Position numbers and translations under genes: made by a program | Source: Moraxellaceae bacterium UBA2477 | GTDB lineage: Bacteria; Pseudomonadota; Gammaproteobacteria; Pseudomonadales; Moraxellaceae | Assembly: GCA_002342025.1 (NCBI GenBank) | Contig: DDPD01000081.1 | Location: 1 to 11,599 of the forward strand | Direction of reading: 5' to 3' | Length of the DNA: 11,599 nucleotides | In this document: positions 6,479 through 11,599 of the stretch, piece by piece | How positions within the stretch are numbered: position 1 is the first letter of the stretch | How the letters are laid out: the number at the start of each line of letters is the position of its first letter | Notes under the pieces: generated by a model | What the model was told of the DNA's origin: nothing | The model's input: the letters and a program-made list of their open reading frames with translations, nothing else | Databases searched by the model: none

Positions 6479-7842
6479 ATCATATCTTGATTGTAGATGA
6501 CGAGGCTGTAATTCGTAGCAGCCTAAAGCGATTGCTTGAGCGTCATGATTATCAAGTGAGTCTTGCGGGTAGCGTCGAAGAAGCGCTAGCAGGCGCGCCG
6601 CTGGACAGTTTTTCTCTCATCATTTCAGACCTTCGCTTACCCGGAGCCGCAGGTATTTCACTGATTACGAAAGCACAAGAAACACCTGTGCTAATTATGA
6701 CTAGCTTCGCCAGCATTCGTTCCGCCGTTGATGCTGTGCGCGCAGGTGCTGCAGATTACATTGCTAAGCCCTTTGATCATGACGATATGTTGCTTACCAT
6801 CGACCGCATTCTGCGTGAGCGCCTCCTACGTCGGCAAAATGCAGCGCTGCAAATGACTGTGGCGGCTAGCCAACCAGACAGCGGCATCATTGGTAACTGC
6901 GAAGCCATGCAGCAACTCCATCGGCGCATTTCCCGTGTTGCCCCGCTAAATACTACTGTGCTGATTCATGGCGAGTCCGGCACAGGCAAGGAGCTTGTGG
7001 CCCGTGCGCTTCATGAGCAAAGTCCCCGCCGCCAGGCACCATTGATCTCTGTAAATTGCGCAGCCATCCCTGAGTCACTGATTGAGTCCGAGCTTTTTGG
7101 CCATGAGAAGGGAGCATTCACTGGCGCTCAGCAACTTCGTAAGGGATTGGTTGAGGCCGCAGATGGCGGCTCACTTTTTCTCGACGAAATTGGCGAGCTA
7201 CCGCTGGATGCGCAAGCACGCTTGCTAAGACTGTTACAGGAAAAAGAAGTTCGTCGCTTAGGTGCGACACAGTCGCGAACAATCGATGTTCGCTTGATCG
7301 CTGCAACCCACCGCAACTTAAAGCAAATGGCCAGCATGGGCCAATTTCGTGAAGATTTATTCTTTCGGTTGAATGTCGTTGAACTCAACTTACCTCCACT
7401 GAGGGAGCGTGGTGACGATATTTTAGATATTGCTCAAGCGTTGTTGACGCGCACTATCGGCCGCTTGGGTAGTACACCACTTCACTTCAGCGCCGCCGCG
7501 ATTGCCGCCATGACCCATTATCACTGGCCCGGGAATATTCGAGAGCTTGAAAATGCAATTGAGCGAGCGGTCATACTTTGCGAGGGCGCGGAGATCTCAC
7601 CTGAGCTACTTGCCATCGACTTCCCCCGTGCCGTAAATACGCCCTTAGTCGAAGCCATGACTACCATCGAGCCGCCGGCAGGCCTGTCACTGGAAGACTA
7701 TTTCCAACATTTTGTGCTCGAGCATCAAGATCAAATGTCTGAAACTGAGCTTGCTCAAAAGCTCGGCATCAGCCGGAAAACACTGTGGGAAAGACGCCAG
7801 CGCCTGGGCATCCCTCGGAAGCGTGGCGGCGAGGCCAACTAG
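6475..7842 (+). CDS. cbrB: Sigma54-dependent response regulator CbrB
   Basis: NtrC-family activator, 455 aa. The receiver domain (1-115) has the acidic pair D8-D9, phosphoacceptor D52 in ISDLRLPG, T76 and K98. The AAA+ sigma54-interaction domain (about 138-365) has Walker A GESGTGKE (166-173), the sigma54-contact loop GAFTGA (213-218) intact, and Walker B LFLDEIGEL with D237-E238. A Fis-type helix-turn-helix lies at the C-terminus (SETELAQKLGISRKTLWERR). It should therefore open sigma54 promoters when phosphorylated by CbrA. Start: GTG 6475 overlaps the cbrA TGA (GTGA), has AGAGGA about 9 nt upstream and begins directly with the receiver (NHILIVDDE). The open frame extends back to 6433 but would add 14 non-conserved residues inside cbrA. 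Its likely target, a sigma54 promoter for a CrcZ-like RNA, lies just downstream. Confidence 0.94.
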   Translation: MNHILIVDDEAVIRSSLKRLLERHDYQVSLAGSVEEALAGAPLDSFSLIISDLRLPGAAGISLITKAQETPVLIMTSFASIRSAVDAVRAGAADYIAKPFDHDDMLLTIDRILRERLLRRQNAALQMTVAASQPDSGIIGNCEAMQQLHRRISRVAPLNTTVLIHGESGTGKELVARALHEQSPRRQAPLISVNCAAIPESLIESELFGHEKGAFTGAQQLRKGLVEAADGGSLFLDEIGELPLDAQARLLRLLQEKEVRRLGATQSRTIDVRLIAATHRNLKQMASMGQFREDLFFRLNVVELNLPPLRERGDDILDIAQALLTRTIGRLGSTPLHFSAAAIAAMTHYHWPGNIRELENAIERAVILCEGAEISPELLAIDFPRAVNTPLVEAMTTIEPPAGLSLEDYFQHFVLEHQDQMSETELAQKLGISRKTLWERRQRLGIPRKRGGEAN

Positions 7843-7849
7843 CATGCTC

Positions 7850-7859
7850 GTTACCTAAC
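7850..7859 (+). promoter_or_regulatory. Partial upstream copy of the candidate CbrB site
   Basis: GTTACCTAAC contains GTTACC and an inverted TAAC. Its GTTACC starts 21 bp (two helical turns) before the GTTACC of the main palindrome at 7870-7885, as expected for two activator dimers on one DNA face. It is weaker than the main site and lies only 7 bp after the cbrB stop. Confidence 0.4.
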
Positions 7860-7869
7860 TACACAAAAG

Positions 7870-7885
7870 TGTTACCAAGGTAACA
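7870..7885 (+). promoter_or_regulatory. Candidate CbrB enhancer (upstream activating sequence)
   Basis: TGTTACC-AA-GGTAACA, a dyad with perfect 7-bp arms, centred about 117 bp upstream of the predicted start of the sigma54-transcribed RNA, a usual enhancer distance. TGTTAC/GTAACA half-sites agree with what I remember of CbrB targets upstream of Pseudomonas crcZ, though I cannot verify the exact published spacing. The adjacent gene encodes the sigma54 activator itself. Confidence 0.65.
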
Positions 7886-7928
7886 ATACTATCTACTCAA
7901 ATCATAAATCCGACAAGTGGCAGCTATT

Positions 7929-7941
7929 CAAGTGATTGATT
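7929..7941 (-). promoter_or_regulatory. IHF binding site
   Basis: CAAGTGATTGATT is, on the minus strand, AATCAATCACTTG, an exact match to the IHF consensus WATCAANNNNTTR. It lies between the palindrome (7870-7885) and the -24/-12 promoter (7968-7985), where an IHF bend commonly brings a sigma54 activator to the polymerase. An AT-rich run (7941-7960) follows. Confidence 0.6.
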
Positions 7942-7967
7942 AATAAGGAAAATAATATTTCCGACAG

Positions 7968-7985
7968 TTGGCACGCCTCGTGCTA
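7968..7985 (+). promoter_or_regulatory. Sigma54 (-24/-12) promoter of the CrcZ-like RNA
   Basis: TTGGCACGCCTCGTGCTA: TGGCAC with the invariant GG at 7970-7971, exactly 10 bp, then GC at 7982-7983 (TGC core). This matches TGGCAC-N5-TTGC apart from one base of the -12 element. The predicted transcription start is about 12 nt after the -12 C, near A7995. With the palindrome and IHF site upstream it forms a complete enhancer-dependent promoter. Confidence 0.8.
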
Positions 7986-7994
7986 TTGATATTC

Positions 7995-8180
7995 AGCGAT
8001 AACAACAACAATTCATCGCATAGCCTCCCAATTAGAGGAGGCGCATAAAAAATGCACAGGCCTGGATGCCAGCGTGCAATTGCCAGGATGCTCAGGCAAA
8101 AAAAATAACTCATGCCTCGAATAATAAGATGGCCATAAGCCACGCACCGTTCAGCGACCGCGGGAGGTAACCCCTCCCGC
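7995..8180 (+). ncRNA. crcZ: CrcZ-like Hfq/Crc-sequestering small RNA (candidate)
   Basis: Predicted from the sigma54 promoter start (about 7995) to a GC-rich hairpin ending at 8180, about 186 nt. It has no convincing open reading frame. It contains three A-rich motifs of the AANAANAA type bound by Hfq/Crc: AACAACAACAA (8001-8011), eight A's then TAA (8098-8108) and AATAATAA (8120-8127). The first is displayed in the loop of a GCGAT/ATCGC stem (7996-8000 with 8015-8019). Further stems: GCCTCC/GGAGGC (8023-8028 with 8037-8042), GCAT/ATGC around an A5 loop (8043-8055), TTGCC/GGCAA (8080-8099) and TGGC/GCCA (8130-8142). In Pseudomonas, CrcZ sits at this locus between cbrB and pcnB, is transcribed by sigma54 with CbrB and titrates Hfq/Crc to relieve catabolite repression. 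Here it would be about half the usual length, so the 3' end is uncertain; it may extend toward pcnB. Confidence 0.7.
8160..8180 (+). terminator. GC-rich hairpin, possible 3' end of the sRNA
   Basis: GCGGGAGG (8160-8167), loop TAACC, CCTCCCGC (8173-8180): a perfect 8-bp stem. It is followed by ATTGCCCTG, not by a U-tract, so it is not a canonical intrinsic terminator; termination could be weak, Rho-aided, or the 3' end could be made by processing. The remaining 8181-8272 holds only a possible pcnB promoter. Confidence 0.45.
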
Positions 8181-8232
8181 ATTGCCCTGAATCCTCAGCC
8201 CCTTCAATCACTGCACAGTTACTACTCAATCT

Positions 8233-8241
8233 TGCTATCAT
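8233..8241 (+). promoter_or_regulatory. Candidate extended -10 promoter for pcnB
   Basis: TGC-TATCAT is an extended -10 element with one mismatch from TATAAT, placing transcription start near 8248, about 25 nt before the pcnB ATG. No good -35 hexamer precedes it, which extended -10 promoters can tolerate. pcnB could also be reached by read-through from the sRNA promoter. Confidence 0.35.
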
Positions 8242-8272
8242 CCGCGCACATTGTTTTATACCGAGTGCAAGT

Positions 8273-9598
8273 ATGTTGAAAGGTTGGTTGGATCGCTGGC
8301 GTGGACGCGGCAAAACTATTAGTCGCCTAAAGCCCGTTATCATTCCGCGAGATCACCATGCCGTCTCACGCCGAGACATCAGCAGTGTTGCCGTCAAAAC
8401 GCTATATAGACTTCATGATGGTGGCTACCAAGCCTTCCTGATTGGCGGTGGCGTTCGGGACGTTTTGCTCGGCATGCAGCCCAAAGACTTTGACATCGCT
8501 ACTAGCGCTACGCCGGAACAAGTTAAGCAACTCTTTGGTAATCAATGCCAAATTATTGGACGACGCTTTCGTTTAGCTCATGTGCGTTGGGGGCGGGAAG
8601 TCATTGAAGTAGCCACTTTCCGGGCACACCACAGCGAGGGCGACGCCCTAAATGCTAAGACTAATGCCGAAGGTTTGATTTTACGCGACAACGTTTGGGG
8701 CAGTATTGAAGAAGATGCAGCCCGCCGCGACTTCACCATCAATGCCATTTATTACAACATCGCCGACTTCAGCTTATGGGACTTTGCCCATGGCATGAAG
8801 GATCTGAATGCGCGCGTTTTAAGGCTGATTGGCGACCCCATTACTCGTTATCGCGAAGACCCAGTACGCATGCTGCGGGCTATCCGCTTTGCCGGAAAGC
8901 TTGGCTTTACGATCGAAGAAAATACGGCACGACCCATCGCAGAATTAGCTTATTTACTGGAAGATGTTTCCTCTCATCGCCTATACGATGAATGCCAAAA
9001 ATTGTTTTCCGCTGGCTACTCCTTACCCGTTCTCGACTTATTGCATGAGTTCGGCTTGTTCGATGCCTTGTTTCCAGAGGCCGATCTTTTCCCCAACGAC
9101 ACACTCTGGCAGCTAACCGCGGAAAGCACCGATGAGCGTGTCGCAGAGGGCAAAGGCATTAATCCCGCCTTCTTTTATGCCGCCATTCTGTGGGGTGTCG
9201 TACAGGATAGACAGCAAACACTGCAAAACGACGGCATTCCCCCGGTCCCGGCCTGGCAACAAGCGAGCCAACAAGTCCTCTCCATTCAACATGCACGTAC
9301 GGCCATTCCTCGCCACATCAGCCAAGCCATTCGTGATATTTGGGAAATGCAGCCCAAGCTTGAGCAACCACGCCCAAGACAGGTTGAGGCTACAGCGCAG
9401 AGCGAGCGCTTCCGTGCGGCATACGATTTTTTAGTTCTTCGCGAATTAGCCGGCGAGGAAACCTCCGCCATGGGCGCTTGGTGGACGCGGTGGCAAGATG
9501 CGGATCCTGGCTTACGCGCCGAAATGGCACGCGCGCTAGAAGACAAGCCCGCGCCTGCAAAGAAAAAACGTCGACGTAAGCCCAATAGCAATGCTTAA
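8273..9598 (+). CDS. pcnB: Poly(A) polymerase I
   Basis: Adds poly(A) tails to the 3' ends of RNAs, marking mRNA fragments and regulatory RNAs for decay. It is a 441-aa class II nucleotidyltransferase: head domain with the GGGVRD motif (58-63) and catalytic D72/D74 in KDFDIAT; the EEDAARRDFTINAIYYN motif (147-162); RYREDPVRMLRAIRFAGKLGF (192-212); a helical body; and a very basic C-terminal tail (PAPAKKKRRRKPNSNA). The basic tail and overall length (E. coli about 465) favour poly(A) polymerase over the closely related CCA-adding enzyme. ATG 8273 has only a weak purine stretch upstream (GAGTG). The 3' end overlaps folK by 8 bp. In the Pseudomonas arrangement it likewise follows crcZ. Confidence 0.94.
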   Translation: MLKGWLDRWRGRGKTISRLKPVIIPRDHHAVSRRDISSVAVKTLYRLHDGGYQAFLIGGGVRDVLLGMQPKDFDIATSATPEQVKQLFGNQCQIIGRRFRLAHVRWGREVIEVATFRAHHSEGDALNAKTNAEGLILRDNVWGSIEEDAARRDFTINAIYYNIADFSLWDFAHGMKDLNARVLRLIGDPITRYREDPVRMLRAIRFAGKLGFTIEENTARPIAELAYLLEDVSSHRLYDECQKLFSAGYSLPVLDLLHEFGLFDALFPEADLFPNDTLWQLTAESTDERVAEGKGINPAFFYAAILWGVVQDRQQTLQNDGIPPVPAWQQASQQVLSIQHARTAIPRHISQAIRDIWEMQPKLEQPRPRQVEATAQSERFRAAYDFLVLRELAGEETSAMGAWWTRWQDADPGLRAEMARALEDKPAPAKKKRRRKPNSNA

Positions 9599-10136
9599 AA
9601 ACCGCTGCGCCATCGGCATAGGCGGCAACCTAGGAGATGCCGTCGGGACACTTATCGAAGCAGTCAAGGCCTTATCAAGCCACCCTGACTGTCGGTTCGT
9701 GACTGCGTCGAAACTGTATCGCAGTACAGCTATTGGACCTGAAGGCCAGCCTGATTATGCCAACGCCGTGTTGTTGCTCGACACTGCTTTAGATGCATGG
9801 ACACTCCTGGACCTGCTACAGCATCAAGAGCAACTTGCCGGGCGCGTGCGTGAGATCCGCTGGGGCGCGCGCACGTTAGATCTCGATATCCTGCTATTTA
9901 ATCAAGACCATATTTCCGACAGCCGCTTATGTATTCCTCACGCGGAGCTTTGTCACCGGGCCTTTGTGTTGCTGCCTTTACTCGACGTACAGTCAGAAAC
10001 GGCTTGGCCATCACAACTTGATATTTACGCTCGCCTTAAAGACCCTAAGCTGAGCACACAAATTATTTCACGCTGGCCAGACCCTCGCTGGGACACGGCC
10101 TGCAATGAACTTCGCCTGCACTCAAGGAGCTGCTAA
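9591..10136 (+). CDS. folK: 2-amino-4-hydroxy-6-hydroxymethyldihydropteridine pyrophosphokinase
   Basis: HPPK transfers pyrophosphate from ATP to 6-hydroxymethyl-dihydropterin, a cytoplasmic step of folate synthesis just before dihydropteroate synthase. 181 aa, somewhat longer than E. coli FolK (about 159), with the extra length at the C-terminus. Motifs: IGIGGNLGDAVGTL (8-21); YRSTAIGPEGQPDYANAV (43-60), matching the PxDYxN substrate loop; RWGARTLDLDILLF (90-103) with metal ligands D97 and D99; and IPHAELCHRAFVLLPL (115-130). The start codon lies inside the last codons of pcnB and has little Shine-Dalgarno sequence, so translation is probably coupled. The final A of its TAA is the first base of the panB ATG. 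Confidence 0.95.
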   Translation: MLKNRCAIGIGGNLGDAVGTLIEAVKALSSHPDCRFVTASKLYRSTAIGPEGQPDYANAVLLLDTALDAWTLLDLLQHQEQLAGRVREIRWGARTLDLDILLFNQDHISDSRLCIPHAELCHRAFVLLPLLDVQSETAWPSQLDIYARLKDPKLSTQIISRWPDPRWDTACNELRLHSRSC

Positions 10137-10933
10137 TGAAAGCCATTACGATGAATACGCTTCGGAACCTAAAACAGACCGGCGAAAAGTTTTCTGTCCT
10201 CACCTGTTATGACGCAACCTTTTCAGCGGCTATGGCGCGTGCAGAAGTCGAAGTGATTTTGATTGGTGACTCGCTTGGCATGGTGCTTCAGGGTCACAGC
10301 TCCACATTGCCTGTTACAACTCAAGACATGGCGTATCACACCGCAGCGGTTGCACGTGGCAATCAAGTCTCTCTGCTCATGGCTGACATGCCTTTTATGT
10401 CGTATGCCAGCTTGGATTCTGCATTGAATAATGCCGCTACCTTAATGCGTGCAGGCGCCCACCTCGTCAAACTTGAGGGAGGCGCCTGGCTAACAGAAAC
10501 CGTGACTCAACTAACACGCGGTGGCATCCCAGTCTGTATTCATCTCGGCTTAACACCACAATCCGTTAATGTGATGGGCGGCTATCGTGTACAAGGCCGT
10601 GATGAAGCTGCAGCGCAACAATTGATGGACGACGCCCAGGCCGTTGAGGCCGCTGGCGCCGTCATGCTGCTCCTAGAGTGCGTCCCCGCGCCTTTAGCAG
10701 CTCGCGTACAACAGGCTCTCAGTATCCCTGTAATAGGCATAGGAGCCGGCCGCGCTTGCGATGGCCAGGTCTTGGTCATGCACGACATGCTTGGCTTACA
10801 CAACGGCAAGCCGGCACGCTTTGTTAAAGACTTCCTAGCTAATAGCGATGGCGGCATTGAAGGTGCCTTTAAAGCTTATGTAAAAGCCGTAAAAAACGGG
10901 CAATACCCCGCTGAAGAGCATACGTTTCAGTAA
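10136..10933 (+). CDS. panB: 3-methyl-2-oxobutanoate hydroxymethyltransferase
   Basis: Ketopantoate hydroxymethyltransferase: transfers a hydroxymethyl group from 5,10-methylene-tetrahydrofolate to alpha-ketoisovalerate, the first committed step to pantothenate and coenzyme A. 265 aa, the usual length. The residues known from E. coli PanB line up at the same numbers: metal ligands D45 (GDS), D84 and E114, substrate-binding K112 (VKLEGG) and catalytic E181 (LLECVP). IPVIGIGAG and the C-terminal PARFVKDF are also typical. AAGGAG at 10124-10129, 6 nt before the ATG, is the strongest ribosome binding site in the window. It overlaps the folK stop by one base (TAATG), and panC follows after 21 nt. 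Grouping with folK makes sense because the reaction needs a folate cofactor. Confidence 0.97.
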   Translation: MKAITMNTLRNLKQTGEKFSVLTCYDATFSAAMARAEVEVILIGDSLGMVLQGHSSTLPVTTQDMAYHTAAVARGNQVSLLMADMPFMSYASLDSALNNAATLMRAGAHLVKLEGGAWLTETVTQLTRGGIPVCIHLGLTPQSVNVMGGYRVQGRDEAAAQQLMDDAQAVEAAGAVMLLLECVPAPLAARVQQALSIPVIGIGAGRACDGQVLVMHDMLGLHNGKPARFVKDFLANSDGGIEGAFKAYVKAVKNGQYPAEEHTFQ

Positions 10934-10954
10934 TTCGCAGGAAATTCTCTCGTT

Positions 10955-11599
10955 ATGAAGATTGAAAATACCATTCAGGGCGTACGTGCGGCATTGAATC
11001 AAGCGCGCAAAGCCGGAAAATCTATCGCATTTGTACCCACGATGGGCAACCTACACAGCGGCCATATCGCACTCGTTCTCAATGCCAAGCGTCGTGCAGA
11101 CTTTGTGGTAAGCAGCGTTTTCGTTAATCCCACGCAGTTTGGCGTGAATGAAGACTTTGCCAGCTACCCGCGCACTCTGGATAGCGATGCCAACCTATTA
11201 GCCGAAGCTGAGTGTGATATTTTATTCGCGCCCAACGCTGAAGAAATGTATCCCGATGGTCGCCAGCAGGCGACCACTGTGCAAGTGGCTGGCATCACTG
11301 AGTTCTTATGCGGTGCATCTCGCCCCGGCCACTTCACTGGCGTTGCCACTGTCGTCACTAAGCTCTTGAACATCATTCAGCCAGATATGGCCCTTTTTGG
11401 TGAAAAGGATTACCAGCAACTCGCTGTCATTCGCAGGCTGGTCACAGAGCTTTGCATCCCCACCAACATTATTGCCATACCCACCCATCGTGCGGATGAC
11501 GGCCTCGCACTAAGCTCACGCAATGGCTATCTCTCCATTGATGAACGCGAGAAGGCACCATTGATTTATCAAACCCTAACGCAGCTTCAGTCCGCCATT
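10955..11599 (+). CDS. panC: Pantothenate synthetase (3' end beyond the window)
   Basis: Pantoate-beta-alanine ligase: ATP-dependent condensation of pantoate with beta-alanine through a pantoyl-adenylate intermediate. The first 215 codons are present with no stop before the edge. Visible motifs: FVPTMGNLHSGHIALV (the HIGH-type nucleotide-binding HSGH), VNPTQFG, the GASRPGHFTGVATVV substrate loop, ALFGEKDYQQL, and ALSSRNGYLS (the KMSKS-equivalent loop). The family is about 280-285 aa, so roughly a quarter is missing. AGGAA at 10939-10943 lies about 11 nt before ATG 10955, a longish spacing. It is in one operon with panB. Confidence 0.96.
   Translation, partial: MKIENTIQGVRAALNQARKAGKSIAFVPTMGNLHSGHIALVLNAKRRADFVVSSVFVNPTQFGVNEDFASYPRTLDSDANLLAEAECDILFAPNAEEMYPDGRQQATTVQVAGITEFLCGASRPGHFTGVATVVTKLLNIIQPDMALFGEKDYQQLAVIRRLVTELCIPTNIIAIPTHRADDGLALSSRNGYLSIDEREKAPLIYQTLTQLQSAI

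Noticed and set aside
8043..8055. GCAT-A5-ATGC hairpin as a terminator
   Set aside because: Stem of only 4 bp with the A-run in the loop and no following U-tract; better read as one of the small stems of the RNA.
8166..8172. GGTAACC in the hairpin as another CbrB site
   Set aside because: A 7-bp match that overlaps the stem-loop downstream of the promoter and lacks the full TGTTACC/GGTAACA arms; likely chance.
7940..8343. Two minus-strand open frames across the cbrB-pcnB gap
   Set aside because: No family resemblance, no ribosome binding sites, one runs into pcnB; the plus-strand sigma54 promoter and structured RNA explain the region better.

Overview
The window is a chromosomal housekeeping block from a gammaproteobacterium. 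Its gene order is dksA, gluQRS, a 58-codon membrane-protein gene, cbrA, cbrB, an intergenic sRNA region, pcnB, folK, panB, panC. From memory, this is the arrangement of the Pseudomonas dksA-cbrAB-crcZ-pcnB-folK-panBC region. Base composition is balanced to slightly GC-rich, less GC-rich than typical Pseudomonas, so I place it among the wider Pseudomonadales (Cellvibrio/Spongiibacter-like or similar) rather than in Pseudomonas itself. This is inference from synteny and protein motifs. I see no transposases, phage genes, tRNAs, rRNAs or CRISPR arrays.

Layout. Positions 1-392 on the minus strand hold the N-terminal part of mrcB (PBP1b). A 136-bp divergent intergenic region separates it from a plus-strand run that fills the rest. 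First comes a PfkB-family kinase overlapping a small Rieske [2Fe-2S] protein by 4 bp, then dksA, then gluQRS. gluQRS has no ATG, GTG or TTG ahead of its conserved N-terminal motif and carries a perfect 8-bp hairpin there. Next are the 58-aa two-helix membrane protein, cbrA (984 aa transporter/histidine kinase) and cbrB (sigma54 activator), all tightly overlapped. A 430-bp gap follows, then pcnB, folK and panB, which overlap one another, and a truncated panC.

The most interesting region is the gap after cbrB (7843-8272). It contains a near-perfect palindrome (candidate CbrB enhancer), a consensus-matching IHF site, a -24/-12 promoter with exact GG-N10-GC spacing, and then about 185 nt with several hairpins and three A-rich AANAANAA motifs of the kind bound by Hfq/Crc. 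I read this as a CrcZ-type decoy sRNA directly under CbrAB control, shorter than the Pseudomonas versions (about 370-410 nt from memory).

How the genes fit together: DksA is a global (p)ppGpp-responsive transcription factor, and GluQRS modifies tRNA-Asp. CbrA/CbrB is a carbon/nitrogen-status two-component system whose AAA+ output domain should act at the sigma54 promoter just downstream. PcnB polyadenylates RNA. FolK makes a folate precursor, and PanB uses methylene-tetrahydrofolate in the pantothenate pathway that PanC completes.
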